Origin: an uncultured Gammaproteobacteria bacterium
GTDB taxonomy: Bacteria; Pseudomonadota; Gammaproteobacteria; Pseudomonadales; Pseudohongiellaceae
NCBI GenBank assembly: GCA_913058135.1
Contig: CAJXPR010000017.1
Location: 1 to 46,456, forward strand
DNA length: 46,456 nt
Direction of reading: 5' to 3'
The notes beneath the pieces were generated by a model, which was not told where the DNA came from, made no database searches, and saw only the letters and a list, made by a program, of their open reading frames with translations. Each line of letters starts with the position of its first letter. The first letter of the stretch is position 1. Below, piece by piece: positions 23,393-31,264 of the stretch. Made by a program: the position numbers and the translations under genes.

Positions 23393-25174
23393 CTAAAAAT
23401 GGGCGCGGCCATCTAACATCACATCCGAATCGCTCCAGGCCTGGATCAGCCGCAGACGCGCCAGATCGGCTTCCTCAGTTTCACCCATCTGCTCCAGTGC
23501 TTCAGTCAAACCGTACAACGCCCAGCCGTTGTTCTGCAACAGTACCAGGTCTCTTTCAAAAACGTTCATGGCCTGAATGTATTCTCCGGCGTCCAGATGG
23601 GCCTGGCCCAGGAAAAGGCGCATGGACTGCAGCCAATCTGGTGGCTCCATATAGCGCAGCGCATCCTGCAGGGCAACCGCCTGCCGGAATGCATTGATGG
23701 CCTCCTGGTGATTGCCGCGGGCACTGGCGATTTCACCGGCCAGGGCATGGGACGCGATGGCCAGCATGTCGCCGGTGGTGTTGACGGCGGCGCGCTGGTT
23801 GTCGAGGACCGGGTTATTGCGCACCTCCTGCAGGGCATCGTATTCGGCCTGCGCTGCATCGATATCACCTTGGCGCAGATACGCTGAGCCGTGCATATAG
23901 TTGAGCATGCCGGTCAGATAGGGCTGATCAGGGGCGGGATTTTCCAGCGCCAGCAGCTCGTCGAAGCGGCCAAAAGCTTTCAGGGTCATCCAGTGCGACA
24001 CCACGTTACGCAGGCCACGACCTTCGGTGAGTGCCTGCGGGTCGGCCATCGCGGCCATGGGTCCGGAGACTTCCAGCGCGCGTTGGCTGTTGCCCTGCAG
24101 CACGCCCGCCCAGTGAATGAACATGGTGGCATGACCGCCGTGGTTGGTGGCGGACAGGAAGTAGGTACCGGTGCGTGGCAATTCGCGATTGCCCCATTCA
24201 GCGACCACAGCATCGTCAGCACTGAGCGAGCGCTGGTTGGTCGTGATGGCATCGTCATATCGACCCACACGCATATAGATGTGGCCTGGCATGTGCACCA
24301 TGTGACCGGCCATGGGTGTCAGCGACTCCAGACGATCGGCCGATTCTTCGGCGCGGGCCGGTTCAAATGACGCTTCCAGCAGGTGAATGTGCAGGTGCGT
24401 CAGGCCTGGGTGCCCAGGATTCTGTGCCATGCCGTCCTCCATGACCTGCAGGGCGCGCTCAACACCGGGCAGCGGGCTGCCGTCTTCGGGGTCGTAATAG
24501 GTCCAGGGCGTAGACATCATAATACCGTGCGATACCAGAAATGCGGCTTCCAGGTCGTCGGGATGTTCGGCGTAATTGGCTTCTGCAGCCTCGATAAAGG
24601 CCTGGGTGCGGGCTGCAACCTCGGGATAGGTCTCGGTATCAAACAGCGGCGCCAGTGCTTCAATCAGTCCCCGCTCTGCGTCCGAGCGTGTGTCGCGGGT
24701 TGCCATGGCGGCGTTGATGGCACTGCGGCCGGCGCCCATGGGATCATCCGGAGCGCTGCCGTAGCGGCTGTTGGGGTTGGGACCAATGGCCAGCGCCTTG
24801 CCCCAGTGGATCATGGGATTGGCGGGCTCAAAGCAGAGTGCGGCGTTAAATGAGGCAATGGCTTCGGGGAAATAGTAGCTGTAGGCCAGACGCAGGCCCT
24901 GATCAAAGTAGGCCTGGGTGGTCTCCATGGCCGTACCGATGCCTCGGCTATAGGTGCCCGAATCACTGAGAATTGGCGCCAGTTCGTCGGCGCAGGCCGC
25001 CATGTCCTGCAGGGCAATCTGGCTGATGGCAGGCGCAGGGGCACGCACGGCGGTAGTTTCCGGTTGTTCCGGCTCGTCGCTGCTACAGGCGGCAAGGCCG
25101 ATCAGAGCGATCGCGCTCAGCACCAGAGGGTAGCGACTGACTGGTGACTTTTTGATGGATTTTGGGTGCGTCAC
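23393..25174 (-). CDS. TPR lipoprotein with His-rich motifs
   Basis: This 593-residue lipoprotein starts at GTG, with a signal peptide and lipobox (IGLAACSS). TPR helices occur in the first third (AYFDQGLRLAYSYYFPEAIASFNAALCFEPANPMIHWGKALA) and again after about residue 430. The middle holds dense His motifs: GLTHLHIHLLEAS, then MAGHMVHMPGHIYMRVGRYDDAI, and later NHGGHATMFIH. Their spacing suggests metal binding within the superhelix (inference); the family is widespread but I know no assigned function. The gene is the first of an operon with the diguanylate cyclase and a hydrolase lipoprotein. Confidence 0.78.
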   Translation of the reverse strand: MTHPKSIKKSPVSRYPLVLSAIALIGLAACSSDEPEQPETTAVRAPAPAISQIALQDMAACADELAPILSDSGTYSRGIGTAMETTQAYFDQGLRLAYSYYFPEAIASFNAALCFEPANPMIHWGKALAIGPNPNSRYGSAPDDPMGAGRSAINAAMATRDTRSDAERGLIEALAPLFDTETYPEVAARTQAFIEAAEANYAEHPDDLEAAFLVSHGIMMSTPWTYYDPEDGSPLPGVERALQVMEDGMAQNPGHPGLTHLHIHLLEASFEPARAEESADRLESLTPMAGHMVHMPGHIYMRVGRYDDAITTNQRSLSADDAVVAEWGNRELPRTGTYFLSATNHGGHATMFIHWAGVLQGNSQRALEVSGPMAAMADPQALTEGRGLRNVVSHWMTLKAFGRFDELLALENPAPDQPYLTGMLNYMHGSAYLRQGDIDAAQAEYDALQEVRNNPVLDNQRAAVNTTGDMLAIASHALAGEIASARGNHQEAINAFRQAVALQDALRYMEPPDWLQSMRLFLGQAHLDAGEYIQAMNVFERDLVLLQNNGWALYGLTEALEQMGETEEADLARLRLIQAWSDSDVMLDGRAHF

Positions 25175-25277
25175 GGGCGTATCGTCCTCGATATTATTGG
25201 TCGGAAACCAGGTAGTTGGTATTTTTGACTATACGCCTGTCAGGGCATTGCGCCAAGCGCACCCCGTGCCATTGCGA

Positions 25278-25739
25278 TCAGTCAAAATCGATCGACATGA
25301 TGGTGACAGGCGTACCGTTATAGGGTTCTTCACTGTAGACCTGCCAGCCCAGTTTGGCATAGAGCTGGGCCTGGTCGGGGGTATACAGATACAGGCGTTT
25401 GACGCCGCTTTCCTGCGCATGCTGCATGACGCGCCTGACCAGCACGGAACCGATACCCTTGTTACGGTGCTGCTCGGCGACATAGACACTGGCCAGCCAG
25501 GGGCTGAGTTCGGGATGGCTGCTCATGTCGTCAGCCAGTATGCAGGCCGACCCCAGCAGTTCGCCGTCATCTTCTGCCACAAAGGTGGTGGGTATGGCCT
25601 TGCCTTGCAGGTCTTCCTGCATCTCTTCAATGCGCTCGTCCAGCGTGCGTGCCGGATTAAGGTAGGACCACTCGGCGTGATGCCATACGGCCAGTGGCAA
25701 CAGGTGCTGGGGTTTGTCCTTGAGTGAACTGATCTGCAT
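25278..25739 (-). CDS. GNAT-family N-acetyltransferase
   Basis: This 153-residue enzyme has a complete GNAT fold. The N-terminal strand-helix region has the usual donor-side segment EDDGELLGSACILADD. A strand leads into VYVAEQHRNKGIGSVLVRRVM, where Q-H-R-N-K-G-I-G is the acetyl-CoA pyrophosphate loop. The C-terminus LYLYTPDQAQLYAKLGWQVYSEE is typical of motif B. The acceptor is unknown. The gene lies 45 bases after the HxlR regulator on the same strand and may be co-transcribed with it. Confidence 0.88.
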   Translation of the reverse strand: MQISSLKDKPQHLLPLAVWHHAEWSYLNPARTLDERIEEMQEDLQGKAIPTTFVAEDDGELLGSACILADDMSSHPELSPWLASVYVAEQHRNKGIGSVLVRRVMQHAQESGVKRLYLYTPDQAQLYAKLGWQVYSEEPYNGTPVTIMSIDFD

Positions 25740-25784
25740 GGCGAAAAATTACCCGAGTATCCGAGGAAGTTAACGGGTGGTCTT

Positions 25785-26189
25785 TCACCAGCCCGCGCGT
25801 ATGGCGGCAATCAGTTTATCCCTGTCCTGTTCGAGGCGCATCAGAAAAGACCGGGAGGCGTAAGTGTCGGCATCGTACTTGCCACTCCACCTGGTGATTT
25901 CGAGCATTATCGGCAGCAGGTCACGCCCTTTTTGGGTGAGGGAGTACGCTACTTTGGAACGATTGGGGGCTTGCGCGCCCTTGGTAACGATACCCAGCTC
26001 TTCCAGCCGTTTCAATCGATCAGCGAGTATATTGGTGGAGATCTTTTCGCCGGATGCCAGGAAATCACCATACGACTGTTTGTCGTTGAACATGAGGTCG
26101 CGGATGATCAGCAAGGTCCATTTGTCGCCAAACGATTCAAGCGCGTAATTAATCGGACAATGTGATCGTTGCGGGAATTTGTTGGTCAT
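25785..26189 (-). CDS. HxlR-family (MarR-like) transcriptional regulator
   Basis: This 134-residue winged-helix regulator has the conserved HxlR opening CPINYALESFGDKWTLLIIRDLMF with the N-terminal Cys (about residue 10), which in HypR/YodB relatives senses oxidants or quinones. LADRLKRLEELGIVTK, followed by VAYSLTQKGRDLLPIM, completes the wing. The ATG at 26187-26189 has no ribosome site. A -10-like TAAATA at 26194-26199 would start the message at or beside the ATG, so a leaderless transcript is possible. Three identical palindromes lie just upstream. The GNAT gene follows 45 bases downstream. Confidence 0.85.
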   Translation of the reverse strand: MTNKFPQRSHCPINYALESFGDKWTLLIIRDLMFNDKQSYGDFLASGEKISTNILADRLKRLEELGIVTKGAQAPNRSKVAYSLTQKGRDLLPIMLEITRWSGKYDADTYASRSFLMRLEQDRDKLIAAIRAGW

Positions 26190-26208
26190 GCTGTATTTAG
26201 GCACATGT

Positions 26209-26291
26209 ACTTGTTTTTTGCAAGTATGCGCCCTTACATACACTTGCAAAATGCAAGTATCGTGCTGAGCGCATACTTGCAGAACGCAAGT
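26209..26291. promoter_or_regulatory. Three phased ACTTGC-N5-GCAAGT operators
   Basis: Three 17-bp palindromes lie at 26209-26225 (ACTTGT-N5-GCAAGT, one mismatch), 26242-26258 and 26275-26291 (both perfect ACTTGC-N5-GCAAGT). Their centres are exactly 33 bp apart, close to three helical turns, so bound dimers would face the same side. The first overlaps a candidate -35 (TTGCAA, 26218-26223) for the HxlR gene at 18 bases from TAAATA (26194-26199). Most likely these are HxlR operators that also control the divergent gene at 26421. Confidence 0.7.
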
Positions 26292-26420
26292 GTCTGCCCT
26301 ATCGATTGTGAAGCCCAGTAGTCACGCCGCTTTCGGCGGCACATCATAATCGGCGGTTAGCAGTCCAGGGGCAGATGTATTAGCATTGCTCTCCCGTTTT
26401 CAAGCCGAGAGCCACCGTTC

Positions 26421-27017
26421 ATGCGACCCCGCAAAATCCACCGTCTTGTTGGTATTCTGTTGCTGCTGCCCTTTGTTGCCTGGGCGAGCACGGCGATCTT
26501 TTTTCTGGTGCGCCCGGCGTATACCGATGCCTACGAGCAGTTGCAGGTTCGACAGCTGCCCATGGGCAATATCATCCAGTTTGTGCCAGACCCGGCCTGG
26601 CTGGAGGCACGCTTTTCCCGCACCATATTGGGTGAACACCTGCTGGTGCGCGATGCGCAGGGCTGGCAGCATCTGGACAGTTTTACGCTGGACCCGCGCC
26701 CGGGCCCCACGGGCGATGAGTTGCGATTGCTGATCGATGACGCCACTCGCCATAACCGGGAGCGCTACGGTACCGTGGCGAGTCTGTCGGGCATGAACGC
26801 GGTCACCGACACCGGTGTGGAGATCAGCGTGGATTGGGATTCGCTGAGCATGAGCCAGCGCGGACCGGATACACGCTGGATTGACCGGGTTTATGACATA
26901 CATTATCTGCGCTGGACGGGTTTTGAGATTTTTGATCGCATTTTGGGTCTGTTTGGCTTATTTTTGCTGATGTACATGACCTATAGCGGCGCGCGCATGG
27001 CCCTGGGCCGCAGATAA
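26421..27017 (+). CDS. PepSY-associated-type membrane protein
   Basis: This 198-residue protein starts MRPRKIHRLVGILLLLPFVAWASTAIFFLV, the Arg-Lys-Ile-His plus helix pattern of PepSY-associated transmembrane proteins. The periplasmic middle part (about 40-165) resembles PepSY-like modules. It ends with WIDRVYDIHYLRWTGFEIFDRILGLFGLFLLMYMTYSGARMAL, a second helix preceded by the HYLRW motif typical of the family. Such proteins are often linked to iron or flavin-type reductases, and here no such partner is adjacent. It is divergent from the HxlR regulator with the three palindromes between them, so HxlR control is plausible (inference). Confidence 0.72.
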   Translation: MRPRKIHRLVGILLLLPFVAWASTAIFFLVRPAYTDAYEQLQVRQLPMGNIIQFVPDPAWLEARFSRTILGEHLLVRDAQGWQHLDSFTLDPRPGPTGDELRLLIDDATRHNRERYGTVASLSGMNAVTDTGVEISVDWDSLSMSQRGPDTRWIDRVYDIHYLRWTGFEIFDRILGLFGLFLLMYMTYSGARMALGRR

Positions 27018-27060
27018 CGTCAGACAGCAGATAACTGAACACCGAGAGGGGAGAGAGCGG

Positions 27061-27792
27061 ATGTTACATAACAACAAGATGATTCGAACGTTGGGCACAG
27101 CGCTGGCGGCCGCCTGGATGATGGGAAGTGCGGCTGCGGTGCTGGCCCAGAACGGCGGGGGCTATGAGCTGCCCGACCCGGCCCGGTATGAGGAGGCCAT
27201 CCAGCGCTTCGAGGCGATGGACGAACAGTCACTGCCGCCGGAAGATGCCATTGTGCTGACCGGCAGCTCCAGCATCATGTTCTGGAATGAGGAAGCCCCG
27301 GCCGACCTGGCGCCGCTGACGGTGATCCCCAGAGGTTTTGGCGGCAGCGTAATGAACGACGTGCTGCATTTTCTGGATCGCGTGGCACTGACCTACAAAC
27401 CGCGCGCGGTATTGATCTATGAGGGCGACAACGACACCGGTCGCAACAATATTCCCAATGACGTCATTATTGAGCAGCTGGAGACCATCATTGACCGCAT
27501 TCATGCCGAGCTGCCTGAAGCGCGCGTCTATGTACTGTCGGTTAAACCCAGCGTCGCGCGCCAGGCCACCTGGCCGATTGCACAGGATCTGAATGAACGC
27601 TACCAGCAGATAGCTGCGGCGGATCCGCTGGTACATTACATCGATGTCGCCACGCCTTTCCTGCAAGCCGATGGTACCGTGATGACGGACATATTTGTTG
27701 ACGACAATCTGCATCTGAACGAAAAGGGTTACGACATCTGGGCCGCGAGCATCCGCGAAGTGCTAATGGAGCATGAAGCGCAGCACGAATAG
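27061..27792 (+). CDS. Exported SGNH/GDSL hydrolase
   Basis: This 243-residue hydrolase has a signal peptide (IRTLGTALAAAWMMGSAAAVLAQ). SGNH blocks are visible: block I VLTGSSSIMFW (nucleophile Ser), block II Gly in RGFGGSVMNDV, block III Asn in EGDNDTGRNNIP, and block V DDNLHLNEKGY with the catalytic Asp-His. These enzymes hydrolyse esters such as acetyl or acyl groups in the periplasm. A purine-rich ribosome site precedes the ATG at 27061; MIRT at 27079 is an alternative start. It lies 43 bases after the PepSY-like gene and 35 bases before the prolyl oligopeptidase gene, forming a likely operon. Confidence 0.85.
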   Translation: MLHNNKMIRTLGTALAAAWMMGSAAAVLAQNGGGYELPDPARYEEAIQRFEAMDEQSLPPEDAIVLTGSSSIMFWNEEAPADLAPLTVIPRGFGGSVMNDVLHFLDRVALTYKPRAVLIYEGDNDTGRNNIPNDVIIEQLETIIDRIHAELPEARVYVLSVKPSVARQATWPIAQDLNERYQQIAAADPLVHYIDVATPFLQADGTVMTDIFVDDNLHLNEKGYDIWAASIREVLMEHEAQHE

Positions 27793-27827
27793 TGGTGTAA
27801 AGCCCTACACCCCACAGGAGCATACCG

Positions 27828-29915
27828 ATGAAGCAACGTTTGACGGCAACAACTCATAGCTTTGCCCTGGCGGTTGCCATCGGGCTGGGCAGCCCGACTC
27901 AGGCGCAGACCCAGTCGGACGATTTTATGTGGCTTGAGGAAGTGGAAGGTGAGGCGGCACTGGCCTGGGTTGAGGAGCAGAATGCCCGCTCGCTGCCACA
28001 GATCCAGTCACATCCAGCCTATCCGCAGTTGTACGAGAACTCACTGGAAGTGCTGAACAGTGATGCCCGTATTCCGGATTTCTCGCGACGCGGGGATTAT
28101 CTTTACAACCTGTGGCGCGATGCCGAACATGTCCGGGGGCTTTACCGACGCACAACGCTGGACGAGTACCGCAAGGCTGATCCGCAATGGGAAACCGTGC
28201 TGGACCTGGACAAGCTGGCGGCCGACGAAGGTGAAAACTGGACCTGGGGTGGTATCAATTGCCTGTATCCGAACTTTGATCGTTGTCTGCTGAGCCTGTC
28301 CATCGCCGGCTCTGATGCGGCAGTGGTACGTGAGTTCAGCATCTCGGACCAGGCGTTTGTAGAGGATGGCTTCCAGTTGCCGGAAGCCAAGTCACGTGTT
28401 AACTGGCTGGATGAAAATACCATCATTGTAGGTACGGACACTGGCGCGGGCAGCATGACTGATTCCGGTTATCCGGCGCAGCTGCGAGTGTGGCAACGCG
28501 GACAGGCGCTGGAAGCATCGGACCCGCTTTATTCGGCACCAGCCGACTCGGTGTCGGTATATTCCTATACCCTGCGTGATGGCAATAACACCTATCCGAT
28601 TGTTCAGGAAGGCCTGACTTTCTATACGTCGGATCGTTATGTGCTGAATGCGGGCGAGCTGACGCTATTGCCGATTCCAAACGATACTGTGGTAGCGGGT
28701 CTGTTCAGGGATGATCTCTATCTTGACCTGAAAAGCGACTGGCAGGGCTTTGCCCAGGGCGCCATCGTTTACGCGCCCATGGATGAGGTCCTGGCGGGTG
28801 ATGTACAATTCCAGCTGTTTGTGCAGCCGGATGAACGCAGTGCGATTGTTGACCTGCAGATAACGGCTGACGCCATACTGGTCAACTGGCTGGACAATGT
28901 ACGTGGTCGGCTGGATCGTTATACACCGCAAGCCAATGGCGATTGGCATCGCGAAACGGTGGCATTTGACCCGAATGGCTCGATCAATGTCCAGAATGCC
29001 TCACATCTGAACGATGACTTTTTTGTCAGCTATAACAGCTTTCTGGAGCCAACCACGCTCTATCATGTGAGCAATGATCTGGCGACGACAGCAATCAAGC
29101 AACTCCCCGCCATGTTTGATGCCAGCCCGTTTGAAACCCGGCAGTACATGGCTACCTCCGCAGACGGCACGCAGATTCCTTACTTTGTGGTGATGGCACG
29201 CGACGCCGAACTTGATGGCAGCCACCCAACCCAGTTGTATGCATATGGCGGCTTCGAGATTTCCTATCGCCCTACGTATTCGGCCAGTATCGGCCGCAAC
29301 TGGCTGCATCAGGGCGGCGTCTATGTCCTGGCCAACATCCGTGGTGGTGGCGAGTTCGGCCCGCGCTGGCACCAGGCCGCATTGCTGAAGAATCGTCACA
29401 AGGCCTATGAGGACTTTGAAGCAGTGGCGGAAGATCTGATTGCCCGCGGTATCACCTCGCCCGAGCACCTGGGCATCCGCGGCGGAAGCAATGGCGGTTT
29501 GCTGGTGGGTGCGGCGGTGACACGTCGCCCTGATTTGTACAATGCGGTAGTCAGCCAGGTGCCGCTGCTGGACATGCAGCGATACAACAAACTATTGGCC
29601 GGTGCCAGCTGGATGGGGGAATACGGCAACCCGGACGAGGAAGATATGTGGGCCTACATCCGCAGCTATTCGCCCTATCACAATGTGCATGAGGGCGTGG
29701 ACTACCCGAAGATATTCTTCACCACCTCAACCCGTGATGACCGCGTACACCCCGGACATGCCCGCAAGATGGTGGCGAAGATGACCGACATGGGCCACGA
29801 CGTGCTGTACTACGAAAACACCGAAGGCGGCCACGCCGGCGCCGCCAACAACGAGCAGCGCGCCCAGCTTGATGCGCTGATATACGCCTATCTGCTGGAT
29901 CGGTTGCGGCCTTAG
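27828..29915 (+). CDS. Prolyl oligopeptidase family (S9A) peptidase, exported
   Basis: This 695-residue peptidase has a signal peptide cleaved near PTQAQ. Residues about 30-440 hold an N-terminal segment (DDFMWLEEVEGEAALAWVEEQN) typical of S9A, followed by a beta-propeller. The C-terminal alpha/beta hydrolase domain carries the triad Ser554 in RGGSNGG, Asp638 in DDRVHPGH and His669 in GGHAGA. S9A enzymes cut short peptides after proline or basic residues; specificity here is unknown. The gene has CAGGAG before the ATG. Its stop overlaps the stop of the convergent dehalogenase gene, leaving no terminator between them. Confidence 0.92.
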   Translation: MKQRLTATTHSFALAVAIGLGSPTQAQTQSDDFMWLEEVEGEAALAWVEEQNARSLPQIQSHPAYPQLYENSLEVLNSDARIPDFSRRGDYLYNLWRDAEHVRGLYRRTTLDEYRKADPQWETVLDLDKLAADEGENWTWGGINCLYPNFDRCLLSLSIAGSDAAVVREFSISDQAFVEDGFQLPEAKSRVNWLDENTIIVGTDTGAGSMTDSGYPAQLRVWQRGQALEASDPLYSAPADSVSVYSYTLRDGNNTYPIVQEGLTFYTSDRYVLNAGELTLLPIPNDTVVAGLFRDDLYLDLKSDWQGFAQGAIVYAPMDEVLAGDVQFQLFVQPDERSAIVDLQITADAILVNWLDNVRGRLDRYTPQANGDWHRETVAFDPNGSINVQNASHLNDDFFVSYNSFLEPTTLYHVSNDLATTAIKQLPAMFDASPFETRQYMATSADGTQIPYFVVMARDAELDGSHPTQLYAYGGFEISYRPTYSASIGRNWLHQGGVYVLANIRGGGEFGPRWHQAALLKNRHKAYEDFEAVAEDLIARGITSPEHLGIRGGSNGGLLVGAAVTRRPDLYNAVVSQVPLLDMQRYNKLLAGASWMGEYGNPDEEDMWAYIRSYSPYHNVHEGVDYPKIFFTTSTRDDRVHPGHARKMVAKMTDMGHDVLYYENTEGGHAGAANNEQRAQLDALIYAYLLDRLRP

Positions 29916-30835
29916 CGCGGAAACAACACCTTCAGTGCTTCACGTGCCACCAGCTCGCCGTGCTCCTGCACAAAGTGACCGGCATCGTGGACTTCCAGCG
30001 GCTCCGGACAGCCGCGTATCAGTTTGCGCACGTTTTTCATCACCGGCGGACCCAGCACCGGGTCTTTCATGCCGATGGCCATGAAACTGCGGCCCTGCCA
30101 CTGTTCGCGCCACCAGTCGCGGGCACGTCGGGAGATTTCGGCGCCATCGGCGTTCAGATGATCAGGTACCAGGTTGGGGAACTGACGCACGCCAGCCTTG
30201 TAGCGCAGATTGGGGTACGGGGCCGCATAGGCCTGAGCTTCAGCATCACTCAGCGCAGGCTCGGCACGTTTCATCAGCGCAGCAATGTCCATGTCCGGAC
30301 GGCTGTTGCAATACGCCCGCCAGTCCTCAAAACCCTTGCCCAGCGGCACATCACCGGTGCCAAGGCTGGTGTTCATGATCAGCAAATGCGTAAACAGACC
30401 ATCAAACTCCATAGGCAACGTCAGCCCCAGCAAACCGCCCCAATCCTGCACCACCAGTGTGACCAGCTGATCCTTGCGCTGGGTATCGATAACCGCGCGC
30501 ACAAAGGCCAGCAGCATCTCGCGGTGTCGTGTGAAAGTATAGATGGCGTCATCCACCGGTTTGTCGGAGCGGCCAAATCCCAGCAGATCAGGTGCAATCA
30601 CCCGTTGACCGGCTTCTACAAACACCGGAATCATTTTGCGGTACAGGTAACTCCAGGTCGGCTGCCCGTGCAGGCACAGCACAATGGAACTGGCATCAGC
30701 CGGGCCCTCGTCCAGGTAATGCACACGCATACCCTCGAAACCCGGCAGATCGTCGATGTAATGAGGCTGGTAATCGTAGCCCGGCAGTCCAGTGAAACAC
30801 TCATCGGGTGTGCGTAGTACGTTTTCATTGAGCAT
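29912..30835 (-). CDS. Haloalkane dehalogenase (HLD-I type), cytosolic
   Basis: This 307-residue alpha/beta hydrolase opens NVLRTPDECFTGLPGYDYQPHYIDDLPGF, which is the DhlA-type start. Catalytic elements are HGQPTWSYLYR, GFGRSDKP, the nucleophile Asp131 with halide-binding Trp132 in VVQDWGG, the second acid in AIGMKDPVLG, and the His in DAGHFVQE. It converts haloalkanes to alcohols and halide with water. There is no signal peptide, unlike the relative at 12967. A cupin gene lies 11 bases upstream on the same strand, so the two probably form an operon. Confidence 0.88.
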   Translation of the reverse strand: MLNENVLRTPDECFTGLPGYDYQPHYIDDLPGFEGMRVHYLDEGPADASSIVLCLHGQPTWSYLYRKMIPVFVEAGQRVIAPDLLGFGRSDKPVDDAIYTFTRHREMLLAFVRAVIDTQRKDQLVTLVVQDWGGLLGLTLPMEFDGLFTHLLIMNTSLGTGDVPLGKGFEDWRAYCNSRPDMDIAALMKRAEPALSDAEAQAYAAPYPNLRYKAGVRQFPNLVPDHLNADGAEISRRARDWWREQWQGRSFMAIGMKDPVLGPPVMKNVRKLIRGCPEPLEVHDAGHFVQEHGELVAREALKVLFPR

Positions 30836-30845
30836 GTTGACCTCT

Positions 30846-31184
30846 TTAGAAAAACACAGCGAGCCAGACGGTATGGGTGTCGGGCGGGGTCCAGGCTACG
30901 CGGTGACGGCAATGGGCAGGAATGTTGATGTAGTCTCCGGGGCGCAGATGGATGTCGCTGCGCCCGTCATCGAAGGCAACGATGGCCTCACCCTGCAGCA
31001 CCAGCACCCATTCGTGTTGGGTCTGATCGTACCATTCATTGTCCGGCGTAGCATGACCGTGCGAGACGATGCGCTCAATCTTCACCCCATTACCCAGATT
31101 GCCGGCCAACATGTCAGACAGCTCCTGCGCCGGCGGCGACGCCGGCAAGCCACTGTAAATATTACCGCTGTTGAATGCTGTCAT
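30846..31184 (-). CDS. Cupin-domain protein
   Basis: This 112-residue single-domain cupin has motif 1 around EWYDQTQHEWVLVLQGEAIVAFDD and motif 2 LRPGDYINIPAHCRHRVAWT. His residues of both motifs and the Glu (HEW) are positioned to bind a metal. The start ATG at 31182-31184 has GGGAGG five bases upstream and is preferred over longer readings. Small cupins of this kind can be dioxygenases, isomerases or sensors, and no choice is possible here. It is the first gene of a two-gene unit with the dehalogenase, so a role in the same catabolic step is possible (inference). The divergent MFS gene starts at 31265. Confidence 0.82.
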   Translation of the reverse strand: MTAFNSGNIYSGLPASPPAQELSDMLAGNLGNGVKIERIVSHGHATPDNEWYDQTQHEWVLVLQGEAIVAFDDGRSDIHLRPGDYINIPAHCRHRVAWTPPDTHTVWLAVFF

Positions 31185-31264
31185 CACAGCCTCCCTGTTC
31201 GCCATAGCTGTTATCATACCCGTGCGGGCCGCACTCGCCCAGCCATCAGCCAGCAGGAACCGTT

